A stretch of 64,000 nt of DNA from CAVOOW01 sp963697675 (GCA_963697675.1 CAVOOW010000009.1:124001-188000), one strand, 5' to 3'. Numbered from the stretch's first letter, positions 35,430-43,750 are shown. Numbers and translations: made by a program. The notes: generated by a model from the sequence alone, not told the origin.

Positions 35430-35969
35430 ATGTCCATCCCCGCCACCTCCTCGTCGGACCCGTCCGGTCTGCCGGTGCCAGCACCGGTGGACACCGACGC
35501 GTTCCGGCGCGCGGTCGGCCACTTCGCGACCGGCGTCACGGTCGTGACCGCTCGGGTCGATGGCATCGACCACGCCATGACGGCCAGTGCCTTCACGTCC
35601 GTCTCGCTCGACCCCGTTCTCGTGCTGGTCTGCGTCGACAAGGAGGCGCGCTTCCGCGACGCGGTCCTGGAGTCGGGGCAGTGGGGGGTGTCCGTGCTGT
35701 CCGTCGCGGGTCGCCAGGCGGCGGATTGGTTCGCCACCAAGGGTCGTCCGCTGATCGGCCAGCTGGACCGGTTCCCTCATCATCGCGGCCGGGTCACCGA
35801 CGTAGCCCTGCTCGACGGTGCCGTGGCCTGGCTCGAGGTGCGCAGCACGGCGGTCTACGACGGCGGCGACCACGACATCGTCGTCGGTGAGGTCATCGAC
35901 GTCGCGATCGGCGACAGGGACGCGGCAGCGCTCGTCTACCACCGCGGCCACTACGGCCACCTGCCCTAG
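35430..35969 (+). CDS. Flavin reductase-like FMN-binding split-barrel protein
   Basis: A 179-residue protein of the HpaC/flavin-reductase family, which supplies reduced FMN or FAD to two-component monooxygenases. Typical marks are FRRAVGHFATGVTVVTA at the start, MTASAFTSVSLDPVLVLVCVDK (flavin phosphate contact), FRDAVLESGQWGVSVLS, and an end in VYHRGHYGHL. Length is normal for the family. A longer frame extends upstream to 35256 but lacks conserved sequence there. No partner oxygenase lies nearby; the LLM protein at 1.2 kb uses F420. The specific partner is unknown. Confidence 0.9.
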   Translation: MSIPATSSSDPSGLPVPAPVDTDAFRRAVGHFATGVTVVTARVDGIDHAMTASAFTSVSLDPVLVLVCVDKEARFRDAVLESGQWGVSVLSVAGRQAADWFATKGRPLIGQLDRFPHHRGRVTDVALLDGAVAWLEVRSTAVYDGGDHDIVVGEVIDVAIGDRDAAALVYHRGHYGHLP

Positions 35970-36034
35970 CAAGGCCCTCCGCTCGGCCAGGTCGATGGCG
36001 AGGGCCGAGGTCGATGGCGAAGGGCACCGGCTGC

Positions 36035-37064
36035 TCAGGACCTGAGGCCGGTGTCCGGTTCGCGCCGTTCGCGGCCCGACAGGCGCTTGTGGACCGCGCG
36101 GTCGCAGGCCTCGCGGCCGGTGCCGGGCGCGCGGTAGACGTAGGGGTGGTGGGTGACATAGCCGAGCGCGGAGTAGAGGCGCAGCGCCGCGTCGTTGGCA
36201 GCACGCACTTGGAGGTACGTCGCGTGGGCTCCCCGTTCGCCCGCCCAGGACACGAGGGTGCGCATGACCGCGCTGGCGATGCCCTGGCGCCGCGAGTCCG
36301 GCGCGACATCGACCGAGGTGATGCCGGCCCATTCGCCTTCGACCGAGACCCGGCCGATCCCGACCGGCGTGCCGTCCCGGGTCAGAGTCGCGAAGCCGAC
36401 GACCGGAGGGCCGGTGAGGATGGCGACATGGGTGTCGGGGTCGTCCACGACCAGGTCGTGCATCAGCGAAAGCCATTCCGGCGTCGGTACGGGCGTCACC
36501 GTGGCGGTCAGGTCGTCGCGCTTCGGCAGCGAGCCGAGCAGCGCCGACACCGGAGCCACCTGCACGATCGTGACGTGCTGGCGTCGCCAGCCGAGATCGG
36601 CCATGCCCTGGTTGACCGGGTCGGCCAGCGGCAGCTGCACCAACGGCGGCACGCCGCGGTCGACGTACCACGAAGACACGGCCTCCAGAGCCTCCGGCGA
36701 GCGGACGCTCGGGGTCACCCACCGCCATCGCCGAGTTGGCGCGTCCCGTGATGCCCGCGTGCGCCCGCAGCAGCCACTGCCCGAGCGGCTCGGTCTCGCG
36801 CGCCGGCCAGCCTGCCGAGCAGATCGCCTGCATCCGCGCGATCGAGACGGCCGGCACCTCCCAGCCCCGGCGTACGGGACGGCGCGGCACGACCTTGGCC
36901 ACGACGACGTCGGCGACGGGGATCACCGCGACCTCGCCGTCCTGGCGGAGCACGTGGAGCTCGGTGTCCGTGTGGTCGAGCAGATGGCCCACGACATCGG
37001 TGGCCTTACTGCCTACGCGGTGGCGTACGGAAACCCGCCGTCCCACGTCCTGGCCGGTCAGCAT
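36035..37064 (-). CDS. GNAT acetyltransferase, Rv0428c-like (one frameshift)
   Basis: About 343 residues after correction. The first ~75 residues form a small beta-barrel (VGRRVSVRHRVGSKATDVVGHLLDHT...) as in M. tuberculosis Rv0428c; a linker domain follows and then a C-terminal GNAT domain. Acetyl-CoA binding is read from VDVAPDSRRQGIASAVMRTLV (R-x-x-G-x-A), and the end is AALRLYSALGYVTHHPYVYR. One extra C in the CCCC near 36714 splits it; correction gives ...MAVGDPSVRSPEALEAVSSW. ATG 37064 has AAGGGG about 10 bases upstream. The acetyl acceptor is unknown. It is divergent from the ferredoxin gene. Confidence 0.87.
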
Positions 37065-37173
37065 GTGCGGCGACCCCTTGGCGTCTACTGTTGAGGGAGC
37101 AAGAGATACTAGGGGCCGGGGCGACCGACCCCGCTGCTCCGTCTGGTTTCGAACGCCCGGGAGGGACACGACC

Positions 37174-37506
37174 GTGACCTACGTCATCGCACAGCCGTGC
37201 GTCGACCTCCTCGACAAGGCCTGCATCGAGGAATGCCCTGTCGACTGCATCTACGAGGGCAACCGGATGCTCTACATCCACCCCGACGAGTGCGTCGACT
37301 GCGGTGCCTGCGAACCGGTCTGTCCCGTCGAGGCGATCTTCTACGAAGACGACACGCCTGAGCAGTGGAAGGACTACTACAAGGCCAACGTCGAGTTCTT
37401 CGACGACCTCGGCTCACCCGGTGGTGCGGCCAAGCTCGGCAAGATCGACAAGGACCACCCACTGATCGAGGCACTGCCGCTCCAGGTCCAGCCTGAGAGC
37501 CACTGA
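37174..37506 (+). CDS. fdxA: 7Fe/8Fe ferredoxin of the FdxA/FdxC type
   Basis: A 110-residue electron carrier. Two cluster motifs are visible: CIEECPVDC with an upstream Cys in QPCVDLL (the [3Fe-4S]/[4Fe-4S] site) and CVDCGACEPVCPVEAI ([4Fe-4S]). The C-terminal ~50-residue extension (PEQWKDYYKANVEFF...) is standard for actinobacterial FdxA. The GTG start has GGGAGG upstream. It is followed 35 bases later by dapC, the same pair as fdxC-Rv1178 in M. tuberculosis, so co-transcription is likely although the biochemical link is unclear. Confidence 0.95.
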   Translation: MTYVIAQPCVDLLDKACIEECPVDCIYEGNRMLYIHPDECVDCGACEPVCPVEAIFYEDDTPEQWKDYYKANVEFFDDLGSPGGAAKLGKIDKDHPLIEALPLQVQPESH

Positions 37507-37541
37507 GCCATCCGCTGACCGCCGAGACGGGTGGTGCCGCA

Positions 37542-38669
37542 ATGTCCCGCGTGCCCGTCTCGCAGCGACTGCCTGACTTTCCCTGGGACACCCTCGCCCC
37601 GTTCGCCGAGCAGGCCGCCGCGCATCCCGACGGACTGGTCGACCTGTCTGTCGGGACGCCGGTGGACCCCACTCCCGTCGTGGTCCAGGAGGCGCTCGCC
37701 GCGGCGGCCGACGCACCGGGATATCCGCAGACCTACGGCACACCGGCGCTGCGCGCTGCTGTCTCCGAGTGGTTCGCGCGGCGCCGCGGCGTCCCGGCGC
37801 TCGACCCGGCCGGCGTGCTGCCGACGATCGGCTCCAAGGAACTGGTCGCCTGGTTGCCCACCCTGCTCGGACTGGGACCCGGCGATGTCGTGGTGCACCC
37901 CGAGATCGCCTATCCGACGTACGACGTGGGGGCGCGCCTCGCCGGCGCGACGCCGGTCGCTGCGGACGGGCTGACTGCGCTCGGTCCACGGCCGGTGCGT
38001 CTGGTGTGGCTGAACTCACCGTCGAACCCGACCGGCCGCGTGCTGCCGGTCGAGCACCTGCGCAAGGTCGTCGCTTGGGCCCGTGAGCGCGGGGCGGTCG
38101 TGGCGTCCGACGAGTGCTATGCCGAGCTGGGCTGGACGGCTTCACCGGTCTCGCTGTTGCACCCCGACGTCTGCGACGGCTCGCACGAGGGGCTGCTCGC
38201 GGTCTACTCGCTGTCCAAGCAGTCCAACCTGGCCGGCTACCGGGCTGCGTTCGTCGCGGGTGACGTACGTCTCATCCGTGAGCTGCTCGAGGTGCGCAAG
38301 CACGCCGGGATGATCGTGCCGGCACCGGTGCAGGCGGCCATGGTCGCGGCTCTCGGCGACGACGAACACGTGGCAGTGCAACGAGCGCGCTACGCGGGGC
38401 GGCGCGAGGTGATGCACGCCGCACTCAAGACGGACGGCTGGCGCGTCGACCATTCAGACGCCGGGCTCTATCTCTGGGCGACCCGTGACGAGGACTGCTG
38501 GGAGTCGGTGCGCCGACTCGCCGGTCGCGGAATCCTCGTGGCGCCGGGGTCGTTCTACGGCGTGGCAGGTTCACGTCACGTTCGCGTGGCGTTGACAGCC
38601 TCGGACGCCGACATCGCGGTGGCGGCGGGACGACTATCGGGATTGCACGAGTTAAGCGCTCGCCGTTAA
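37542..38669 (+). CDS. dapC: Succinyldiaminopimelate transaminase
   Basis: A 375-residue PLP-dependent class-I aminotransferase acting on N-succinyl-2-amino-6-ketopimelate in lysine/DAP synthesis. Seen in sequence are the substrate-end motif DLSVGTPVDPTP, YPQTYGTPALRAAV, the cofactor-contact NSPSNPTG, the SDECYAELGW Asp that binds the pyridine nitrogen, the Schiff-base Lys in SLSKQSNLAGYRAA, and the carboxylate Arg in HVRVALT. Its place between ferredoxin and dapD/dapE (3 kb downstream) supports the DapC assignment over other aminotransferases. It is intact. Confidence 0.92.
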   Translation: MSRVPVSQRLPDFPWDTLAPFAEQAAAHPDGLVDLSVGTPVDPTPVVVQEALAAAADAPGYPQTYGTPALRAAVSEWFARRRGVPALDPAGVLPTIGSKELVAWLPTLLGLGPGDVVVHPEIAYPTYDVGARLAGATPVAADGLTALGPRPVRLVWLNSPSNPTGRVLPVEHLRKVVAWARERGAVVASDECYAELGWTASPVSLLHPDVCDGSHEGLLAVYSLSKQSNLAGYRAAFVAGDVRLIRELLEVRKHAGMIVPAPVQAAMVAALGDDEHVAVQRARYAGRREVMHAALKTDGWRVDHSDAGLYLWATRDEDCWESVRRLAGRGILVAPGSFYGVAGSRHVRVALTASDADIAVAAGRLSGLHELSARR

Positions 38670-38737
38670 CACGATGGCTATCTCGGTGCACGATCATGGG
38701 TCCGTAGGGACATCACCGCTAGACGAAGGATTCCTCG

Positions 38738-38905
38738 ATGCTTAGCCGGTCCATCAGCGAAGAGCTGACCGAGCTGCATGACACGTACACGTGGGAGATC
38801 AACGCCGCCGTAGCCACTGAGGACGAAGAGTTCCTCAACCGGCTCGCGAACGAATACACCGAGCGCGCGCTGCGTGTGATCACCTCGCGCCGTCACGCGT
38901 CCTGA
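38738..38905 (+). CDS. Small 55-residue conserved-looking protein
   Basis: ATG 38738 follows AAGGA at a 7-base spacing and opens a 55-codon frame, MLSRSISEELTELHDTY..., ending ...ALRVITSRRHAS. It is acidic and helical (ELTELHDTYTWEINAAVATEDEEF split), with a normal codon pattern and a good start signal. I do not recognise a family. It lies 68 bases after dapC and just before a cluster of GATCATGCA repeats. It was chosen as real because of the ribosome-binding site and amphipathic composition. Confidence 0.6.
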   Translation: MLSRSISEELTELHDTYTWEINAAVATEDEEFLNRLANEYTERALRVITSRRHAS

Positions 38906-38924
38906 CCCCGAGCCACCCACGCCC

Positions 38925-39017
38925 CCTTCGAAGTCGATCATGCAGTAGCCGACACTTGCCCCGACCTTCGAAGTCGATCATGCAGTTACGTACACCCTTC
39001 GAAATCGATCATGCAGT
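38925..39017. repeat. Three direct copies of the CCTTCGAAGTCGATCATGCAGT element
   Basis: Near-identical 22-base copies start at 38925, 38965 and 38996 (the last has AAATCG), in the gap between convergent genes. Spacing is irregular (40 and 31 bases), so this is not a CRISPR array. It has the same core as 10.6-10.9 kb, 39.98-40.04 kb and 40.93-40.99 kb. Confidence 0.9.
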
Positions 39018-39062
39018 AGTTGGGCTGCCTGCGCTGTCGCTGGTCGGGCGAGGGCTCGTCAC

Positions 39063-39896
39063 TCAGCGCGGCCGAAACGGCCGGCCGCTCTCCACCGCCA
39101 CGTGCACGTGGTCGAGGTGGCGCAGCACCGGGTTTCGCGTCGGTCCACTCGGGTGCACGTAGTCACGGAATCCCGCCGACGAGGCCCACGAGGTCCAGAT
39201 GCGGTCGGAGTAGATGACCGACAGGACATGGTGGCGCTCGGCGTGCGCAACCACCCACTGCGCGAACGCCCAACCCAGCCGGCGTTGCGCGGCGCTGTCG
39301 ATCGGCCGGAAGAACACGTCGATCGCGCGGCCCTCGTAGTGCGCCGAGTTGTCGACATGACCGCTGCGCACACCTCCTCGGGCGAAGCCACCGGCCGGTA
39401 GCGCGCCGAAAGTCTCCGTCCAGGCGCGGCGTAGCCGTTGTGCGCGTGGCGTCAGGCCGCTCCGGCCAAGGCGCTCGGGTGAGACGTCGGCGCGGGTGAC
39501 CGAACAGGCGAGCCGTGCTGCCTGCGGCGCGACGAGCAAACTGCGCGAGACGACGAGCGCATCGGGGGCAGGCACCTCGAGGACTGCGGCGACGGTGGCA
39601 GCGAACGCCACGGGTGATCGGTCGCGGCGAAGTGCGCTGACTGCCCTCGTCGTGAGGTCCTCGGCCTGCGCGGTCGTCAGGGCGACGTCGCCGTCTGGAC
39701 CGGGGACCCAACATCCGGCGAGCACCACTGGGGGTGCCGGGACGGCGGTAGCGGGCGGCGTCGTACCTCGTGTTGCTGGTGTACGGGGCAGGCCGGCTCC
39801 TCCGTCACGTAGCACCAGTCCGGCGGCGCCCGACAACGCCGCGGCCGCCACGACGGCCGCGGCGCCGAGGATGATCGGGGCGCGCACGTTGTCCAC
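39063..39896 (-). CDS. Exported M15-like metallopeptidase domain protein, paralogue 1
   Basis: A 277-residue protein with an N-terminal membrane anchor (about 6-30), a Pro/Ala linker, a Cys-containing helical middle and a C-terminal M15/VanY-like fold. The putative zinc ligands are in SAHYEGRAIDVFFRP (His, Asp) and HLDHVHV (His-x-His), the H-D-H pattern of D,D-carboxypeptidase and L,D-peptidase families. It would act outside the membrane, perhaps on peptidoglycan. It shares layout and the HYEGRAIDVFFRPI core with the gene at 40053 on the same strand, indicating tandem duplication. Both copies are flanked by GATCATGCA repeats. Enzymatic activity is inferred only. Confidence 0.75.
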   Translation of the reverse strand: MDNVRAPIILGAAAVVAAAALSGAAGLVLRDGGAGLPRTPATRGTTPPATAVPAPPVVLAGCWVPGPDGDVALTTAQAEDLTTRAVSALRRDRSPVAFAATVAAVLEVPAPDALVVSRSLLVAPQAARLACSVTRADVSPERLGRSGLTPRAQRLRRAWTETFGALPAGGFARGGVRSGHVDNSAHYEGRAIDVFFRPIDSAAQRRLGWAFAQWVVAHAERHHVLSVIYSDRIWTSWASSAGFRDYVHPSGPTRNPVLRHLDHVHVAVESGRPFRPR

Positions 39897-39975
39897 CTCA
39901 CTCGACGCGCGCGTCGATCGCCACCCCTGACCGGTCTCGATCCAGCTCCTGCATGTTCGATCGCGAACGGTGTAG

Positions 39976-40038
39976 GTAACTGCATGATCGATTTCGAAGG
40001 GACCGGTGTGGTCGGTTACTGCATGATCGACTTGGAGG
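39976..40038. repeat. Two inverted copies of the GATCATGCA element between the peptidase paralogues
   Basis: ACTGCATGATCGATTTCGAAGG begins at 39979 and TACTGCATGATCGACTTGGAGG at 40017, both in the orientation opposite to the copies at 38.9 kb. A decayed copy (CCTGCATGTTCGATCGCGAA) is visible from 39950. The 156-base gap between the two paralogues is almost filled by these copies. Confidence 0.85.
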
Positions 40039-40052
40039 TGGCGCGTGGAGGG

Positions 40053-40898
40053 CTAGGAGAGGCCGCGGAGTACGTCGACGTGGACGTGATCCTCGTGCAG
40101 GAGCACGGGGTTCTCGGTGGGGCCGTCCGGGTAGACATAGTCGCGCCAGCCCGACGCCGAACGCTCGGCAGACCACAGCCGGCGGTCGAAGATGATCGTC
40201 GCGAGCTGGAGCGCGTCGGCGTGCGCGACCGCCCACTGGGCCTGTTGCCAGCCGAGCTGCTGGTTGGCAGCGGTGATGGGCCGGAAGAAGACGTCGATCG
40301 CCCGGCCCTCGTAGTGCGCCGACGCCTCGATGTGGCCGGTCTGCACACCCGCCGGCGCGAAACCGCCCAGGATCTGCTTGCCGAACTCCTGGCGCATCGC
40401 GATGCGCACCGTCTCTGCGCGCGCGGTCAGCCCGTCGGCGCCCATCGGCTCGGCGCGGACCAGGTCGGGGAGTCCCTGCACGGTGCAGGTAAGAGCGGGC
40501 CCGTGCTCGCCCAGCAGCGCAGCCGCGAGTGCGCGGGACGCCCGCGACGGGGTCGGCGCATCCGGCAGTCCGCGATAGATCTCGCGAGCGGCAGTGGCGT
40601 CGACCCGACGGTCGTGTCCGCCCCGCAGGCTGCGCGACACCGCCGCGGCGATGCCGTTGTCTGTGGCACCGATGCGCCGTCCGACCGCCGCCACGGTGGT
40701 GGCGGTCATGGCCCGGTTGTGGCTCCACGACAACGTGTGGTGCCGGACGTCGACGCGGCAGGGCGGCCCTGCGTTGACGGCTCCCGGCTCGGCGCTGGCC
40801 GACGTGCGCGTGACCGCGTAGGTCACGTACGCGATGACGATGACGAGGCACGTCACGGTCAGCGTGACGGTCAAGCGCCCGCGCCGTGTCAGCCGCAC
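40053..40898 (-). CDS. Exported M15-like metallopeptidase domain protein, paralogue 2
   Basis: A 281-residue protein with an N-terminal membrane helix (about 9-30) and a C-terminal M15-like domain. Ligands HYEGRAIDVFFRP and HEDHVHVDV match those of paralogue 1, and the DYVYPDGPTENPVLLHEDHV block aligns with DYVHPSGPTRNPVLRHLDHV there. The N-terminal halves have diverged more, though both keep a cysteine followed by helical residues (SLRGGHDRRVDA; APTPSRASRALAAALLG). It lies directly downstream of dapD on the same strand, separated by a 26-bp hairpin. It is probably a cell-wall-associated peptidase; the substrate is unknown. Confidence 0.75.
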   Translation of the reverse strand: MRLTRRGRLTVTLTVTCLVIVIAYVTYAVTRTSASAEPGAVNAGPPCRVDVRHHTLSWSHNRAMTATTVAAVGRRIGATDNGIAAAVSRSLRGGHDRRVDATAAREIYRGLPDAPTPSRASRALAAALLGEHGPALTCTVQGLPDLVRAEPMGADGLTARAETVRIAMRQEFGKQILGGFAPAGVQTGHIEASAHYEGRAIDVFFRPITAANQQLGWQQAQWAVAHADALQLATIIFDRRLWSAERSASGWRDYVYPDGPTENPVLLHEDHVHVDVLRGLS

Positions 40899-40933
40899 GC
40901 GCGCCCTTCCCCTCTCACGCCCGTGTCCCCCTC

Positions 40934-40989
40934 AAGTCGATCATGCACTACTTGTGTGCGCGGGCACACAAGTAGTGCATGATCGACTT
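40934..40989. repeat. GATCATGCA element forming a perfect 26-bp hairpin after dapD
   Basis: Bases 40934-40959 (AAGTCGATCATGCACTACTT...) pair without mismatch with 40964-40989 around the loop GCGG. The inner arm reaches the dapD stop codon (40989-40991). It combines two inverted copies of the repeat core and probably terminates dapD transcription before the peptidase gene. Confidence 0.85.
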
Positions 40990-41939
40990 CAGTCATTGGT
41001 GTGGAGGGACTCGTTCAGCGCGCCCCAGGTGCCCTCGCGCGCAACCGCCTCGATCGCCCCGCTCACGCTGTTGCGCCAGAACATCAGGTCGCTGCGCCCG
41101 GAGAGCTCGCGGGCTTTCACGATCGAGCCGTCCTGCAGGGTGACCTTCGTGCCGGCGGTGATGTAGCACCCGGCCTCGACGACGCAGCGGTCACCGAGCG
41201 AGATGCCGATGCCGGAGTTGGCGCCGAGCAGGCAGCCGGAGCCGATCGAGATGACCTCGGTGCCACCACCGGACAGCGTGCCCATGATCGAAGCGCCGCC
41301 GCCGACGTCGGATCCCTCGCCGACGACGACCCCTCCGCTGATGCGCCCCTCGACCATCGAGGTGCCCAGCGTGCCGGCGTTGAAGTTGACGAAGCCCTCG
41401 TGCATGACAGTCGTGCCGTACGCGAGGTGCGCCCCGAGACGGACGCGGTCGGCGTCCGCGACGCGCACCCCGCTGGGCAGCACGTAGTCCACCATCCGCG
41501 GGAACTTGTCGACGCCGAAGACCGTGACGTGCCCGGTCGCGCGCAGCCTCGTCCGCGTCGTCTCGAAGTCCTCGACGGCGCAGGGGCCGTAGTTCGTCCA
41601 GACGACGTTCGTGAGTACGCCGAAGATTCCGGACACGTCGAGCCCGTGGGGCCGGACAAGTCGATGGGAGAGCAGGTGCAAGCGCAAGTAGGCGTCCGGG
41701 ACGTCCTGGGGCGCCGTGTCGAGGTCGATCTCGGTGCGCACGACCTCCAGCCGCACACCCCGGCGGTCGTCCTTGCCCGCCAGCGCCGTGAGCTCGTCCG
41801 GCGCGGGCGAGGCATCCGCGACGCCGAGGTGCGGGTCGGGGTACCACGTGTCGAGAACGGCGCCGGACTCATGAACGGTCGCCAGGCCGAGACCCCACGC
41901 CGTGCGCAGGCGGTGAGCGGCCGCGTCGTCGTACTGCAT
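40989..41939 (-). CDS. dapD: 2,3,4,5-tetrahydropyridine-2,6-dicarboxylate N-succinyltransferase
   Basis: A 316-residue enzyme of the DAP/lysine pathway, transferring succinyl from succinyl-CoA to tetrahydrodipicolinate. It is the actinobacterial type: an N-terminal domain (AWGLGLATVHESGAVLDTWYPD), then a left-handed beta-helix of hexapeptide turns (VRLGAHLAYGTTVMHEGFVNFNAGTLG, SIGSGCLLGANSGIGISLG, VVEAGCYITAGTKV). The Gly-rich GSDVGGGASIMGTLSGGG loop matches that clade (M. tuberculosis Rv1201c). The start is ATG 41939; a longer frame reaches 41984. It is divergent from the dapE fusion, as in mycobacteria, and intact. Confidence 0.95.
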   Translation of the reverse strand: MQYDDAAAHRLRTAWGLGLATVHESGAVLDTWYPDPHLGVADASPAPDELTALAGKDDRRGVRLEVVRTEIDLDTAPQDVPDAYLRLHLLSHRLVRPHGLDVSGIFGVLTNVVWTNYGPCAVEDFETTRTRLRATGHVTVFGVDKFPRMVDYVLPSGVRVADADRVRLGAHLAYGTTVMHEGFVNFNAGTLGTSMVEGRISGGVVVGEGSDVGGGASIMGTLSGGGTEVISIGSGCLLGANSGIGISLGDRCVVEAGCYITAGTKVTLQDGSIVKARELSGRSDLMFWRNSVSGAIEAVAREGTWGALNESLHTND

Positions 41940-42010
41940 GAGCCCACCCTGCCACGGCGAGCCGTAATGGTCGCGACCATCCATCGCAGCGATTGGTAGC
42001 GTCGCCGTCC

Positions 42011-43750
42011 ATGGCCACCGCCCGTTGGAAAGACCTGTGCATCGATGCCTCGCGACCCGAGCCGGTGGCGAGGTTCTGGGCGGACGCGCTCGACCTCGAG
42101 GCCAGCGCGAAGGACGACGGCAACTGGGTGCTGGATGGCGTGCGATCCGAGCGGACGGTGTGGATCAACGGGGTGCCCGAGCCGAAGACGGTGAAGAACC
42201 GCGTGCACCTCGACCTCGTGCGCCGCTCGACCGGGCCGCTGGTCGCCCTCGGCGGTCACGAGCTGCGTGAGGTCATGGGCGGCGGGGAGACATGGGTCGT
42301 GGTCGACGACCCCGACGGCGCCGAGCTGTGTGTCTTCGACAGCGCCCAGGGCGAGCCGTCGGCACTGGTCGTCGACAGCGTCGACGCGGTCGCCCAGGCG
42401 AGCTGGTGGGCCGACGTGCTGCACGCCGAGATCGTCCCGGCGCCCGACGGGGCTCCGCGATGGCTCGCAGGAGTGTCCGGTCTCCCGTTCGAGGTCTGGA
42501 AGTTCGTGCCGGTGCCCGAGCCCAAGACCGTCAAGAACCGCATGCACTGGGATGTCGTGTGCCCAGACGTCGCCGAGCTGGTCGCGCGCGGTGCGACCGT
42601 ACTTCGGGTTCCCGACGACGAGATCAACTGGCACGTGCTCGGCGACCCCGAGGGCAACGAGTTCTGCGCGTTCGCGCCGGAGACAGGAATGACAGCCCTC
42701 GACATGACCCTCGACGGTGCGGCGTTGACCGTCGCGCTGTGCGACATCGAGTCGGTCAGCGGCGATGAGCGACACCTCGCTGACCTGATCGAGGCCGCCC
42801 TGGGCGACGCCGGTCACCTCACGGTGGCACGCGACGGGAACGTGCTGGTCGCGCGTACCTCTCTTGGTCGTGACGAGCGCGTCGTCATCGCCGGCCACAT
42901 CGACACGGTCCCGATCGCCGGGAACCTGCCGTGCCGGGTGGCCGATGGACGGATCCACGGCTGCGGTACGACCGACATGAAGAGCGGCGTTGCCGTCGCG
43001 CTGCGACTGGCGGTGTCGGTCGATGCGCCGAGCCGCGACGTCACGTGGGTCTTCTACGACTGCGAGGAGGTCGAGGCCGACCGCAACGGTCTCGGCCGGG
43101 TGGCTCGCGAGCATCCCGACTGGATCGCGGGCGACTTCGCGGTGCTGATGGAGCCGTCCAACGCGACGGTCGAGGGCGGGTGCCAGGGCACGATGCGTGT
43201 CGATGTGCGGCTGACGGGCCACCGGGCGCACTCCGCGCGGTCCTGGATGGGTTCGAACGCGATCCATGCCGCGGCGCCGGTGCTCGCGCGGCTCGCGTCG
43301 TACGTGCCCGCCGAGGTGCCCATCGACGGCCTCGTCTATCGCGAGGGGCTCAACGCCGTCGGCATCTCCGGAGGGGTGGCCGGCAACGTGATCCCCGACG
43401 AGTGCGTGGTGAGGGTGAACTACCGATTCGCGCCGTCGAAGTCCTGCGCCGAGGCCGAGGAGGTCGTACGGGAGGTCTTCGACGGGTTCGACCTGACGGT
43501 GAGTGACTCTGCTCCGGGTGCACTGCCGGGCCTGTCGCAGCCGGCCGCTGCTGCGTTCGTGGCCGCGATCGGCAAGCCGCCGCAGCCGAAGTTCGGCTGG
43601 ACCGACGTGTCGCGGTTCTCAGCGCTCGGTGTGCCGGCGGTCAACTACGGGCCGGGTGACCCGAGCCTGGCGCACACCCGCGAGGAGTGGGTCGACGTCG
43701 CCCAGATCGCCGAGGTCGAGGCACGCCTGCGCGCCTGGCTGACCACCTGA
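42011..43750 (+). CDS. dapE: VOC/glyoxalase-fold protein fused in frame to succinyl-diaminopimelate desuccinylase
   Basis: A single open frame of 579 residues. Residues 1-226 are a two-module VOC-like protein (CIDASRPEPVARFWADAL; PKTVKNRVHLDL; PKTVKNRMHWDV; DPEGNEFCAFAP), a group of unknown function. Residues 227-579 are DapE, which hydrolyses N-succinyl-LL-DAP. Its metal ligands and catalytic residues are in GHIDTVP, GCGTTDMKSG, DCEEVE, MEPSNATVEGGCQG and SLAHTREE. Met227 is preceded by GGAG at a 6-base spacing (42679), so DapE could also be made separately. No stop lies between the parts. The missing stop could be real fusion or a base error. TAGCGT eight bases before ATG 42011 suggests leaderless transcription. 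Confidence 0.9.
   Translation: MATARWKDLCIDASRPEPVARFWADALDLEASAKDDGNWVLDGVRSERTVWINGVPEPKTVKNRVHLDLVRRSTGPLVALGGHELREVMGGGETWVVVDDPDGAELCVFDSAQGEPSALVVDSVDAVAQASWWADVLHAEIVPAPDGAPRWLAGVSGLPFEVWKFVPVPEPKTVKNRMHWDVVCPDVAELVARGATVLRVPDDEINWHVLGDPEGNEFCAFAPETGMTALDMTLDGAALTVALCDIESVSGDERHLADLIEAALGDAGHLTVARDGNVLVARTSLGRDERVVIAGHIDTVPIAGNLPCRVADGRIHGCGTTDMKSGVAVALRLAVSVDAPSRDVTWVFYDCEEVEADRNGLGRVAREHPDWIAGDFAVLMEPSNATVEGGCQGTMRVDVRLTGHRAHSARSWMGSNAIHAAAPVLARLASYVPAEVPIDGLVYREGLNAVGISGGVAGNVIPDECVVRVNYRFAPSKSCAEAEEVVREVFDGFDLTVSDSAPGALPGLSQPAAAAFVAAIGKPPQPKFGWTDVSRFSALGVPAVNYGPGDPSLAHTREEWVDVAQIAEVEARLRAWLTT
42679..42691 (+). promoter_or_regulatory. Internal ribosome-binding site and start for dapE inside the fusion
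   Basis: GGAG (42679-42682) sits 6 bases before ATG 42689, which opens the residue run MTALDMTLDG, the normal N-terminus of actinobacterial DapE. It allows independent initiation of DapE within the longer VOC-DapE frame. Confidence 0.5.

Noticed and set aside
38925..39017. Regular-looking direct repeats suggesting a CRISPR array
   Set aside because: Only three copies with unequal spacing (40 and 31 bases), the same core appears elsewhere inverted and in hairpins, and no cas gene is present.
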